Positions 34,728 through 45,526 of a stretch of DNA of 64,000 nucleotides are shown here, one piece after another. Made by a program: the position numbers and the translations under genes. Source of the DNA: Dentipellis sp. KUC8613 (taxonomy: Eukaryota; Basidiomycota; Agaricomycetes; Russulales; Hericiaceae); assembly GCA_002286715.1 (NCBI GenBank), contig NSJX01000021.1, forward strand, positions 317,905 through 381,904, in the 5' to 3' direction. How positions within the stretch are numbered: the first letter of the stretch is position 1; each line of letters opens with the position of its first letter. The notes under the pieces were generated by a model. That model saw only the letters and a program-made list of their open reading frames with translations. It was not told the DNA's origin and ran no database searches.

Positions 34728-34892
34728 GGTGAAGGCTTGCGCCGCGGCAGCTGCGTGGCTTGAGCCCCTCCCAAATGCAGATCCAATATATTTCGTCACG
34801 TGGCACGCGACTTTCCGAGCAGCGACTCCGAGCGCGGGCTGTCCGCTCGCCTTCTCCACCCCGACCACATCCTATAACTTATTCCCCGCACC
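34728..34892. promoter_or_regulatory. Compact divergent promoter between SVP26 and CHMP1/DID2
   Basis: Only 165 bp lie between the two start codons, so both promoters and both 5' UTRs must share it. An AT-rich patch (AATATATTT, about 34783) and CACGTGGCACG (an E-box-like CACGTG core near 34798) lie in the middle. Confidence 0.7.
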
Positions 34893-35727
34893 ATGAGCAA
34901 CCTCGAGAGTGAGTATCCTTACTTGTACCAAGTTCTTTGTCTAACATCTCCTAGAAACTCTGTTTCAGCTAAAGGTGAGCTCAAGATCGACTACTCTCGT
35001 AGGCACCGCCACGAACCCCACTTTCTATCCAGTTCACCGCAAAGACCCTCAGCCGCCAAGCAAAGAAAGCGCAGAAAGACGAGAACTCAGAGAAGGCACG
35101 CTTGAAGAAGGTACGCCCCATTTCACCTATATCCCGTGAGCTTGGTACTCAAGCTGCATGTCGGTGGCTTTGTAGGCGCTCCAGCAGGGCAACAACGATG
35201 GCGCGCGGATATACGCATCGAACGCCATTCGCAAGAAGAGCGAGTCTCTGAACCTGCTGCGGCTCGCGAGCCGCATCGATGCCGTGGCGAGTCGGGTGGA
35301 AACGGCCGTGACGATGCGGCAGGTGACGGGGAACATGACGAGTGTGGTGAAGGGCATGGATAAGGCGATGGAGAGCATGAACCTCGAGCGCGTGCGTTTC
35401 ACGCCCTCTATCTATTTTTGCGTCCTTGCTGATTGCAGCGAGTAGATTTCGCTTGTGATGGACAAGTTTGAGTCGCAGTTCTCCGACCTCGATGTGCAGA
35501 CGTCATACATGGAGGACGCCATGGGGTCCACGACCGCCGTGTCGACGCCGCAGGATCAGGTGGACAGCTTGATGCGCCAGACAGCCGAGGAGGCGAACAT
35601 CGAGCTGCAGCACGACCTGGCCTCGAAGGATCTTGACAGTGTGCCGGATCTCAAGGTTACGGAGACTATTGGCGAGGAGGATGGTTCTCTGGCACAGCGT
35701 CTGCGTGCGCTGAGGCCTGCGACATAG
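34893..35727 (+). CDS. DID2: ESCRT-III-associated protein CHMP1/Did2 (Vps46)
   Basis: Recruits Vps4 and drives ESCRT-III disassembly during multivesicular body sorting and cytokinesis. The first exon encodes MSNLE; removing short introns joins it to KTLFQLK, then [15 protein letters not shown], then [20 protein letters not shown], the expected order for this family's basic N-terminal helices. The acidic C-terminal half ends with a MIT-interacting motif in [13 protein letters not shown] (the LxxRLxxL core). About 200 residues, the normal length. Frames are intact. A second ESCRT-III gene, the CHMP5 type, lies 11 kb downstream. Confidence 0.95.
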
Positions 35728-36017
35728 AGAATTTGGGGCGATGGTCATGGTTCACGATTGATTCGGACGGTATCTTGTTTTGTATCTCCCGTTATGCGCA
35801 GAGGTTGTAGACTATCAATGGATGTATGATTCTGGACGATGCATGTTTCTCACGAAGGTTGCAGCAAAGCAATAGGCAAGAATGAAAACGATAGTCATTC
35901 AGACATTGTAGAGGCATCTCTATTCATCTATTCGTAATCATGGAAAAGCGTGTATCTAACGAACCCGGACGTTGAGATCTTGTGAGATAGAATTTGAAAG
36001 CAGGCGAAGCATCTCGC

Positions 36018-37968
36018 TCAATCCACCCTCCTCTGCACCTTCGGCACCAAAAACCAGAACGCGCCCTGCGCGCCCAACAGCGCCAGCACGGTCGGCTCCA
36101 CGACCCAGATGCCCTTCTTCGAGCTGATCACACCGACCAGCAGCGGGAACAGCGCGCTGCCGCTCTGCCCGACGGAGCTCATGAGCGAGAACGCGTCGGC
36201 GTGCATCGCGCGCGGCAGCAGGCGGCCGCCCATCGTGATCGCGGCGGTGTAGAAGGTGGAGATGGCGAGCCCGACGAGCGCGGTCGCGATGGCGGTCGAC
36301 GCGAGCACGGGCACGGCCCAGGCGATCGCTTCGAGGCCGATGGCGATGGCGAGGTAGACGAAGATGGCGCGCCGCTCGCCCATGAAGGTGTTAACGATCG
36401 GGAGAGCGATGCGGCCGATTGCGATACCTGCCAATATATTCGTTAGTGAGGGGGGTGCTGCTGCCGGTATGACGCTTGGGCATACCAAGGTAGAAGGAAG
36501 ATGCAACCCATGAGGCGCCCTCGGGGCTGCCTTTGCGGACCTCGAGTACGTACGTGACAATCCAGCCGCCACTATAGCAGTCAGTTGGGTGAGTCCATCG
36601 AAATCTCTGTGCAATACGATAACATACACTGATTCTTCCGCACTGAAAGATACCGTTGAGCGTTATGAATAAGATGCATGCAGGAAATTTCGTACCCAAC
36701 ATAAAGCATGAGGAAAATCGCAAGCGTCCACACCGTCCGACTCTTGAGCGTGTCGCGGAAGCCGAACGTCTCCGACGAGGTCGAGGCAAGTTCTCCAGGC
36801 TGGCGGGGCAATTCTTGCAGCTTGCGGAACGCGAACCAAACGATGGCGATGACGGGGATGTTCATGCCCACATTCGTGGTGTAGAAAAAGTGGAACTGCA
36901 TAACAAGATTGCGTGAGAACTCATGAAGAAGTAAGTAGGCCTGGAGAGACGGGAATCGTACGGGAACACCATGTGTAACCATGGCGGTTGCAACTTGAGG
37001 ACTGGCGAAAGCGCCGAGCCCATAAATTCCATGGAGGACACCTGTATACAGAAGCGGCTTCCGAAGAACAGCGAAATAGGCGTTAAAAAGTCCCAGCTGT
37101 GATGAATTAGCATACTGAACGCCAAAGCAAACATCCAGAGTTGAAACCGTACTTGTCCTGCAAATGCTATACCAACGACAAAATACCCGAAGCACATGAG
37201 ACCAAAGCTTTTCTGCTGCGAAGAGTTGATTATGTTCTGACAAATGGCGGAAGACGAGAAATAAGCATGATGCCGCTGGAAGTATGTAGATCCTGGACAT
37301 TACCCCCACAAGCTCAATCAAGACCGACACACAGAGCGCGCGTCCAAACCCGATCTTCCTAGCAAGAGGCCCAGTGCCCGCAGCAGCAACGGTATACCCA
37401 CCGAACGTCGAGATGAACAGTAGCGCAACGCGCGCATAGCTAATGTGGAACGTCTGTTCGATCGAAGGTATGAGGGCGCCTGTCGCGCCACCACTAGCAA
37501 ACACAAACCAAGAACGGCATATTCAACCAAAGTAGCTTCACAAATACAGATCAACAGGACAATTACAACGTACTTCCATCCAGCCAGGAAAAGCGCAACA
37601 AAGGCCGCGCCCATCCGGAGGCGGCGGAGCTCCACAGTCTCGGATAAGGGCTCCACCGTTGGGACGGGGACGACAGTTTCGGGAGCAGGAACGTGGGGGA
37701 GTGTCACGGTCTGTGCGAGCGCATTTGTGGACGAGGACACGGCCGCCTCCCCGGGCGCTAGCTCTGGCGCATCGATGTCCTTTTCCACCTTTGCAACCGC
37801 ATCTTGTCCCAGAATCGACCCGGGCTCCGCTGCCTTGTCCGCGAGCGGCTCGACGACAGTGTAGTCGGACTGCGTCCGCTGGACGGCCGGGCGCGCTGTG
37901 ATGCCGTGCTCGCTAGCCTGTGCATGCAAAGAGGAGGAGAAGTCCGTCAGCTCGACAGCGGCAGACAT
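36018..37968 (-). CDS. Major facilitator superfamily transporter
   Basis: Membrane transporter, substrate unknown. It starts at 37968 (MSAAVELTDFSSS). A polar cytosolic N-terminal arm of about 120 residues precedes TM1 (FVALFLAGW). After an intron the frame continues ASGGATGALIPSIEQTF, FISTFGGYTVAAAGTGPLA and the motif A-like RKIGFGRAL. Later exons supply TLAIFLMLYVGYE, WVASSFYLG, IAIGRIALP and FSLMSSVGQSGSALFPLL, with about 12 membrane segments overall and the end KVQRRVD at 36018. The pattern resembles fungal MFS proteins of the Bsc6/fucose-permease-like branch; that subfamily call is from memory. Five or so introns. Confidence 0.85.
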
Positions 37969-38658
37969 GGGGGATCAGAGTCAGGGATGGAGGGTCCAGA
38001 GCAACGCCCAGAGGTCATCTGCATTTATAAGTCAACCGAGGGGGATCTGATTGGTGGACGCTGGCGGTTGAGTAATGGGGAGTGGGCACGGGCCATCGTG
38101 AGTCGATGGAGAGTAGACTCCTTCAGACTGGGCAAGGGAGAAAGGACCGCTTTGCCGGGGCGCCGATCCATTAGACTCTGAGAGGACAACTGGAGTTCGC
38201 CTGACTCCGAAACGCCTGGAGTGACTCTGGTCCTTCATCAGGACTGACTTGACCATGGCTTCCTAAGTACCAAAAAGTCTTTTATTCAGTCGACAAGAAC
38301 GTGAAGAGAGTGAGGGGAAGCTATCGAAGTCGCCGCCGAAGCCCGGCTCAGAAATTTGTTTTCTTTCTCGCATCACATGACTATGTGGCTAGTCCACGTG
38401 ATCATGACGCGCGAGTCGAAGGCGTTGGCAGGATCCTTGCTTTCGTTCCTTCAGGCTACCGCGACGTGGGTCACGACTCGTATGTACCCGACGGTTGCAT
38501 TCGGGAGCTTTCTGTCCAACCGATGGCCCGAGAGGGGTGTTGGAGACTTTTTGCTGCCGATGCAGGCTTGGGGCACCAATGACGACAACGGATCAGCAGG
38601 TCTTAACATCCGCCGCACTCGACCTCCTCTCCGCCACACTCACTTCTGAACCACCATC
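37969..38658. promoter_or_regulatory. Divergent intergenic region, MFS transporter and mitochondrial-type gene
   Basis: 690 bp between opposite starts, so it carries both promoters. A short palindrome-like pair CACATGACTATGTGG sits near 38374-38388. No gene was recognised. Confidence 0.5.
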
Positions 38659-39645
38659 ATGAAGCCTTTTCGTATCTCCCTGATCAGCTCACGGCGCCCA
38701 TTACACCTCGTATCTTCCGCACGCCAGCTTCACTGCACTCCAGCTTCGCTTACCCGGCTCGAAAAGAGCCCCGGCGCTGACTCCTCGTACTATCAAGGCC
38801 ATGCGGTTTCCCCGGAGCATCAAGCCAAAGAGTCGATGCTCGCAGAGCATGTCCGCAGTGGTCTCGAAGCGCAATACCGCGGGCATGCGAGGGGGCCTCT
38901 CGACGCCGCCACACCCCAGACGCTGAAGAAAGCTCCGAGAGACAGGGGCGAGAGTGGAAACGCAGAGGGAGTAGGGTTCGTGGAGCAGGTCGGCGGACAG
39001 AGTGCCTTCGCGCGGAGGACGCAACAATGGGAAGGCGGCGTTGGCGAGGACGAGGGGATGGGGCCTGCGGAGGAACCGATGCCCCCCGGCATCTTTCCCG
39101 CGTTGAAGAAGCTGGCCGGGGCGAGACTTTCGGCGGAGGATGTCAAACAAAATCGTGGAGGAGGGGGAGGCGTGACGGGGACGGGCATTTTCAGGAGCCA
39201 GTCCGCGTCCAAGCCCGCGGTCGGGGGGCAGCGACAAATGTCGACTCTGAACGCGAGCTCGGAGGGGCGGAACAAGGAGGGGCAGGGGTGCAGGGCAGGC
39301 GCGTCGGAGCGGCAACACATCCTATATCGCGCAACCGCAGATGCGGCGACATGGATGACCGACAGCAGCGACGTCCGCAACGCTGTCGGCTTCGAGGAGC
39401 GCATCCTACAGTGGCAGATGCAGAAGCGCGGCACGGACCCTAACTGCGAATTCCCGACGGGGCCGTATCGCAATTCGGGCGTACCGGGGGAGCAGAACAG
39501 CGACTACGAGCATGTGTCGAAGGAGGAACCCTACGACCTCCCTGCGGCGGATAGGAATGTGCGATTGAGGTACGGAGGCGTGAGGCGTACGGTCAATACG
39601 ATCATCGAGGATGAATTCAAAGGGTGGAGGTCGCCTGGTGAATAA
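38659..39645 (+). CDS. Conserved-looking protein with mitochondrial-type N-terminus, unknown function
   Basis: Single-exon gene, 328 residues. The first 35 residues are basic and hydroxylated with no acids (MKPFRISLISSRRPLHL, then SSARQLHC), typical of a mitochondrial presequence. The middle is Gly/Glu-rich and probably disordered. The C-terminal third looks folded (RATADAATWMTDSSDVRN, GFEERILQWQMQKRGTD, NTIIEDEFKGW). I do not recognise a family. The long antisense ORFs over this gene are shadows of its GC-rich codons. Confidence 0.75.
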   Translation: MKPFRISLISSRRPLHLVSSARQLHCTPASLTRLEKSPGADSSYYQGHAVSPEHQAKESMLAEHVRSGLEAQYRGHARGPLDAATPQTLKKAPRDRGESGNAEGVGFVEQVGGQSAFARRTQQWEGGVGEDEGMGPAEEPMPPGIFPALKKLAGARLSAEDVKQNRGGGGGVTGTGIFRSQSASKPAVGGQRQMSTLNASSEGRNKEGQGCRAGASERQHILYRATADAATWMTDSSDVRNAVGFEERILQWQMQKRGTDPNCEFPTGPYRNSGVPGEQNSDYEHVSKEEPYDLPAADRNVRLRYGGVRRTVNTIIEDEFKGWRSPGE

Positions 39646-40078
39646 TGCGGAGAAGGCAGCAGTTCGATTTGATCCTCTGTATCTGTATCCCTAGTCATAG
39701 TCATTGTTTTTTCGTTAGTATGTCATATTTATATCAGCCGCTACGAAATGCTACTTGAATCTACTACGTCGACCACGCAGATGTGCGAGTACTTCTTGCA
39801 AAGTCAATCAATAATGTTGTAGGGAGATACATTTCATGTCAAGTCATAGCACCTACAAGATACATGGTATTAAGGAATAGATAATGACGAGAAAAGGACA
39901 AAGACGGTGCCGCATCAGCTCCCAATCGACTCCCAACCCCCCAGAAAGCCGTTGGTCCAAGCGTGCGGGGCTTCATGTTATGCATTGCGGCCCGAACCCT
40001 GTCCACTCTCCCACCACATCCACCTTTCATCATAGTGTCATGGAAAACTCGAGATGCATGTCGATGACAGAAACACGC
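39646..40078. other. Intergenic between convergent genes
   Basis: 3' flanks of the mitochondrial-type gene and the uL1 gene. It is AT-richer than the surrounding genes and no gene is evident. Confidence 0.55.
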
Positions 40079-41011
40079 TCAGAAGAGACGGACAGGCTTG
40101 CCCATCGTCGACTTGATGTGCAGCGACTTGACGTTCTGCCAGTTCTTCTTGAGCAGGGAAACGAGGAAGTTGATGCCTGCGGAGTGAAGGTCGATTAGCG
40201 AGTATGCAAGCGCTGAGAATGGGTGCGAACATACTCAGCATGACGTTGCCGAGGACCTGGTCCTCAGTCATCTGGACGTGGCCGACGGCGACACCCAAGC
40301 ACAGCACCTTCTTGAGCTGGAACTTGATGGTGGAGCGGACCTCGTTGAGCTTGTTCGCCAAGTCCTCAGCGTGCGACACGGGGGTGGGGAACTTGCCAGC
40401 TACAAGCCAGTTAGTATTAGCGTATGAAAGGGTTTACGCCGGGCGTACCCTTGGAGAGACCGGGACCGAGCAGACGAGGGATCTGCTTGATGAGGGCCTC
40501 AGAGGCCAAGAAAGCATCGTACTTCTTCGCGAGCTTCTTAACGAGCTTCTTGTTTTTGTTGAGCCTACAGCCGCAGTCAGATTAATAGTCAAACGACTTC
40601 GTTCAAAATACTCACTTCTTCAAGTCGTCAACGGACATGTACTCGAGGTCAATCTGCTTGGCGCGATCGATATCCGCAGCATCGGCGAGAATGCAGATGG
40701 ACATGCGGGGGCGGGGGACGTTGGGCAGCCTGCAGACTACTGTCAATTGCGGATGCTTTTCACGCGCGAAATGACACGTACTTGACAGTGCCAGAGAAAC
40801 GCTTGTCCCTCTGGGGGTCGTAGTTCTTGAGACCGATCTGGAGTTCGATGGTCTCGACGAAGTTACGGTGCTTCTCGCCGTTCGCCTCGGCGAGCAGCTC
40901 CTTGATGGAGCCCCGCACGCTTGCCACTGAAAGCTTGCTGCTATTCTCCGCATCACGCCCGTCAGTATACGGCGTTCATCATCGTCTGACACGCTGAACG
41001 ACGAACCTCAT
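40079..41011 (-). CDS. RPL10A: 60S ribosomal protein uL1 (L10a)
   Basis: L1-stalk protein of the large ribosomal subunit. The first exon is only five bases, ATGAG at 41011-41007, then a 66-nt intron GTTCGT...AATAG; the next exon starts at 40940 and completes Ser, giving [18 protein letters not shown]. The following exons contain [64 protein letters not shown], a block with [18 protein letters not shown] and a C-terminus with [10 protein letters not shown] at 40079. The order and length (about 217 residues) fit the family. Several short introns near the 5' end are typical of fungal ribosomal protein genes. Confidence 0.94.
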
Positions 41012-41550
41012 GCTTGCCTTTTGATTCCTGTAGAAGGGGATGAGTAAAGTGGTCGGTGGCGGAAATTTTGGGTTTAGTGGCGGGCTGCGAAACTGTACAG
41101 CGTGACATGGTCGTGACTTTTCGTCACAAACAGATCCATCGGGCAAAACGCGTTCAGCGACCAGCACAGCCACGTCGACGGCGCGACGGTCAACAATCTG
41201 TTGAAAACCACCACTGATCAACTAGCTCTCAAGCTTTTTCACCTTTCTATTGCGATTTCTGCCTCGGTATATTTTGGTTCACTTTAACACAGTAGTTGTT
41301 GATTCATCTGGTAAAGTTTGCGCAACTGGTACACTCATCCGTCGGGGAATATTGCCTTATCCACGCCGGGAGATTCGAGAAAGGCATTTTTGGTAGCGTG
41401 TTGAGATAGGTGTCTTCGACACGCTCCCCAACTTCGTAGCCGCCATAATACCCCGCGTCCAGTAACGGAATCGTGAGTCTCCTTCACCTTGCCCCCCGAC
41501 GGCTGTCGTGACTGAGCGATGCACGTACGACAGTCTTATCCGTGTCCCAA
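41012..41550. promoter_or_regulatory. Divergent region between uL1 and the truncated F-box gene
   Basis: 539 bp. It should contain the strong uL1 promoter. An open minus-strand frame running above 41011 has no ATG in the right place and is 5' UTR or upstream sequence. Confidence 0.5.
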
Positions 41551-42102
41551 ATGACCGCAGACATATTCACCAATCAACTAATTCTCGATAGGATATTCTC
41601 ATACCTATCTTCGAGTGACATCCTCGCGCTGTCCAGAACCCGGCGATGCGTGAACACCATGGCAAAATCATACTTTCGGCGCGCCCTGAATATCAACCGC
41701 CGTCTCGCGCGCTTCTTCCCCGAACCTGCCGCTTTCCGCGCTCTGCAGAACCGGATCGCTGCCACGATCGCACCAGCGATTACATTTGACGATAGCTATC
41801 GCGGGGACCGGCTGGAACTACACGTGCATCGCCCGCATCTTGTCGAAATCGGGAACTTCCTCCTCGCGGCGGGCTATGAGTTTGTTCCCATGGGACGACA
41901 GAGCTCGGACTTCGAAGCTGCCACCGGTCGACTGATGCGATTTCTTGCGCCTATGGCGAAGCGATTGGACGACACGGCCGGTCCAGTTATCGATACTTTC
42001 TTGTTCAAGAAGGCGTCAGGCGAAGGCGAGGCCGACGTCGTAGTTCAGGTCAACGTCAATCGTGTTACCAATTCTGCGGCATTCGTACGTATTCTGAACT
42101 AG
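41551..42102 (+). CDS. F-box-like protein, C-terminally truncated
   Basis: Open frame of 183 residues from MTADIFTNQLIL. The N-terminal F-box-like segment (ILDRIFSYLSSSDILALSRT) is followed by the block NINRRLARFFPEPAAFRALQ, the signature of a large basidiomycete F-box family also seen at 44.3-45.5 kb. In that relative, a second half with a CTMNFISYEKAYSLLP-type segment follows after an intron. Here the frame stops at 42102 and no such segment is found in the next 500 bp. The gene is therefore either truncated or a pseudogene. No frameshift that restores the missing half could be located. Confidence 0.6.
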   Translation: MTADIFTNQLILDRIFSYLSSSDILALSRTRRCVNTMAKSYFRRALNINRRLARFFPEPAAFRALQNRIAATIAPAITFDDSYRGDRLELHVHRPHLVEIGNFLLAAGYEFVPMGRQSSDFEAATGRLMRFLAPMAKRLDDTAGPVIDTFLFKKASGEGEADVVVQVNVNRVTNSAAFVRILN

Positions 42103-42632
42103 AACATCTCTTCTGGAGCTAACTATAACTGGAATAATAGCTGGGATAGGGTCGTACGTGAGGGTCTTCTCGGCGTTGACGAGTCGAAGCGGGGCGAGAG
42201 GTGAGTTTGAACGTGAAGCGCCGAAGTCACTTGACTTAATTCGTGCGAGGGCAATCAGAACGCGATGTCAGAAAGCAGGGTGAGACCACTACGAAGAGAA
42301 CATCGATAAGCACTGACTTCGCTCACAGCCTTCCGTCAACACATGTCTTTTGCGGAAATGAACATCGAGCTCAAGCCTTGTTCCGAGAACGGACACGTAG
42401 TTACTCAATCCATTACCATGTCAACATCCTTCTCCTGTGAATCTCCTACGAACCCTTGTGCTGGAATCGGCAATGCAAGCAATGTAACTATTCTCACCAA
42501 ATTCCCGTGAGCGACATATAAACCTTGCAGGAGCCTCTCGAATCCTCAGCAATCCACTCTCGCTTCACCACTCAGAAGACGCTGAAAACTCCTTTCAATT
42601 CTCTCAAACTTGGGCAGCAGACCCGACATCCT
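42103..42632. other. Intergenic between truncated F-box gene and membrane copy 3
   Basis: No second half of the F-box gene is found here. It holds the promoter of the next gene; no other structure seen. Confidence 0.5.
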
Positions 42633-43962
42633 GATGGTATGCTTACGTGATACCGCTTGAGGACATTGTTTGCTCACGGTCGAGCCAGACATCCGTACCT
42701 GATATGGTTGGGTTCGTTGCCAATCCAAGCACTCGCGGAACCATCCAAATATTTTGGACGTGCTTCTCCACCATCTTCATCTGCGTCTGGACCTCCCTCC
42801 ACCCCGCTGTCCCCATCCCGGAATCTATGCGATCTGAAGATTTTGTCCGAGAGGACCTCGAGCACAACAAATATGCTCTCGCCTTCTTGACCCTGTTTTT
42901 CCCGGAATCGGCGCTCGCCGGGATCGTGGCTGATTATATCTACGCCACCCACATCGTCGAGGACGTCAACTCCGAAATCCCCAAGTGCAACTGGAACATG
43001 ACGGATGCGTACTTCGCGATCATGGACGGCTACCATTTCGAAGGCAAGGTTATCAAGGCACGCCAGATTCTGGAGTGCATGCGAGACGGACGCCTCGGCG
43101 TGATGCCTTCGAATGTTGAATCCATCATGGATCGAAGCAAAACTGGCTCCCTGCAAAGGATATTCGCCTGCGCACAGGTCGCGTGGCTCCTGCTGCAATG
43201 CCTCACGCGAAGGATCGTGCATCTTCCAATGTCGGCGCTGGAAATGGGCTCAGCTGGATACAGTATCGTTGCGCTTCTCGCCTTTGGTTTGCAATGGAGC
43301 AAACCTAAGGACGTCCGGCTGCCCACTACTCTAGTATGCCAGAATCCAGCCGTGCCGTCTTCCTCACAAGCGAACTTCGTCGGTTTAGGATCCAGTTTCC
43401 AGCAACTCCCCAGATCGGGCAGGCATGGCCATAGCCTCACCCGTAGGGCCACTCCCCCTGATCTGGTGGAGGAGGAGCGAAGGAAGAGCGAAGTTTACAG
43501 AATGCGAGAATGCGGGCGAGTCGACGATGACACACCTCAAGCCTTCCCAGTCTCTCCACGGTCCACAGTCTTTCCATGGTCTACATAAAAGCGGAATCGG
43601 CGCTCCTACGGTTCTCCAGGAAATACCCGTGGGAGATAACGTTCGCGGTTCAAGGCATATCATGTGTCATCTTCGGCGGCTGGTATTTCTTCGCATGGAA
43701 TTTTTCGTTTCCCACTGTCACGGAGTTGCACGCGTGGCGCGTGGCCTGCTTTCTCAACATTATCCCTTGCTTTCTCGCCTCGTTCATAATAATCTGTGTG
43801 CGGGATCAGGTCCCGTTCAGGAACTTCCTCGTACTGATGCTCACATGGACCCACATAGCATCGCGGATGATACTTCTGGGGATTATGTTCGCTGGCCTAC
43901 GTCGCTTGCCGGAGGGTGTATTCACGACCATCGGCTGGACAACCTTTATCCCTCATATCTAA
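42633..43962 (+). CDS. Multi-pass membrane protein of unknown function, family copy 3, possibly broken
   Basis: ATG at 42633-42635 is followed at once by a 53-nt GTATGC...CCAG intron; exon 2 starts at 42689 and reads TSVPDMVGFVANPSTRGT, then WTSLHP. The second half, in another frame from about 43570, gives SRKYPWEITFAVQGISC, a block with FAWNFSFPTV and the end GVFTTIGWTTFIPHI at 43962. Both halves match copies 1 and 2, which are uninterrupted here. The change of frame falls in the variable polar loop (43440-43600). A single intron could join the halves only with weak signals (for example donor GTAGGG at 43443 with acceptor before 43592), so a frameshift is an equal possibility. Confidence 0.65.
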
Positions 43963-44062
43963 TATATCTAATACATGGGCTGCTCTTTAGTAGACATTGA
44001 CTTGAAAAAACTGATCTTTGTTTGTCCTGATGTGCACGTTTATTCGCCGAGGTCTCATTCAG

Positions 44063-45526
44063 ATGAACGATCCCCAGATGTCGCCGGACGGCGGGCAGGC
44101 CGAGGCACCGGGGCCGGGCCCGGTCCTCGGAGCCCCAGTCGGCTTGCCCGACGCCGTGACGCCGGTTTGAGTCTCCCTCCACCACGGTCACGAAGTCGTA
44201 CTACGGCTAGCAGACTCTCCGCTTCACTATAGGCCATACAATCGATACCTGATGTGTACAGCACTGGCTACTCGGGGGTATGTTGGATATTCTCCATTGA
44301 ACCACCATTCCCAGTAGCTGAGCAGCTCTCGACGCGATCTGACCGCAGACGACATCCACCACCTCCATCTGACGACGCAGGCCCGACTTGCTTTCGTGCC
44401 GTGTTCTCGAACCGGTTGATTCTCGAGAATGTGTTTTCCTTCGCTACACCCGCCACGATATTCCATATCGGACAGGCTTGTCGCTCGGCGCACGAGATCG
44501 TGCTCGGGTGGTTGCCCTTCGCGTTCAACATCAACCGTCATCTTTCTCAATTCTTTCACGACCCCGTTGCATTTCGAGCCTTTCAAGCTCAAACGTCCTG
44601 CTTGATCGGTGGCCTACAAGCATTGGACTTTCTTGACAGGACGCCTTTCGATGACCCGAAGGTCGCAGATCCTGTCCTGGATCTCTACGTGTATAACGAT
44701 TATGTATGGGACACTGTTCGATTCCTGATCGACTGCGCTGGTTATGAAGCCAGGGAACCATGGTGCTGGGAACATACCCAACTCGAAAAGGCGCTCGAGG
44801 ATGGCTCGAGGCGTCATATAAACGTCAACGCGTCGTACTCGCCCATCTTATCAATCTTGAGATCTAGGACCAGTGCGTTGACGCAACTTTCACTTTGGCC
44901 TTTGCACTGACCATGGCGCAGCGTGCACCATGAATTTCATATCTTACGAAAAAGCATACTCTCTACTCCCGTTGACGACGTTCGAAGAGCGCCAATGTCT
45001 AGTTCTTGCCAGCGGTGCTCGGGCGATGGATTCTGCGATAGATGAATGGGAGCCACATGGGTGGGAAATCGAGGCCCTTGAACCATATCCGCGTGAGCCA
45101 CGTCGTTTCCTGGATCAAGGACATTGCTGGGTGCTCTCCTTCAACGTCTCCGGTCTCGCTTCCTCCTGCGTCCCACCAGAGGGCCCGGTATGGGGTCCAC
45201 TCCCTTCGGATCCTGTGGATACGACAATATGGAAGCTCAGGCCTCTGAAACAGAAAACCAATTCCTCTGGGGATAATGACATACATGTTCTATCCTCGAA
45301 CCATCTGAATTTCACTTATTGCCTGAATCATGAGAAAACGGTAGGGGCAGCGAGATCATTTGTGATGGCCAACATCCGCCCAAACCAGAAGTAGGATTCT
45401 TTTCGAAATGCTTTTGAAGGTCTACACTGACGTCTCTGAAGCCTTGATGCCGAACTGATATCCTTCCTCGCTCGCTGGCGCCAAGAACATGATACCAAGC
45501 TTGCAGACCAGAGAATAAAACTGTGA
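44063..45526 (+). CDS. F-box protein of the NINRxLSxFF family, apparently complete
   Basis: Likely ubiquitin-ligase substrate receptor. The core exon holds the F-box (NRLILENVFSFATPATIFHI) and the family signature NINRHLSQFFHDPVAFRAFQ. An intron (donor GTGCGTTGAC near 44872, acceptor GCGCAG) joins RSRT to TCTMNFISYEKAYSLLP. A last intron (donor after NQK at about 45391) leads to a terminal exon with LDAELISFLARWRQEHDTK, ending at 45526. The first exon is uncertain. ATG at 44063 with an intron GTTTGAGT...GAGCAG to 44326 gives a complete frame, but the F-box exon has no ATG of its own near its start. The target is unknown. Confidence 0.72.

Noticed and set aside
38701..39473. Two long minus-strand ORFs over the mitochondrial-type gene
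   Set aside because: Shadows of GC-rich codons; the plus frame has a presequence and a plausible folded C-terminus.
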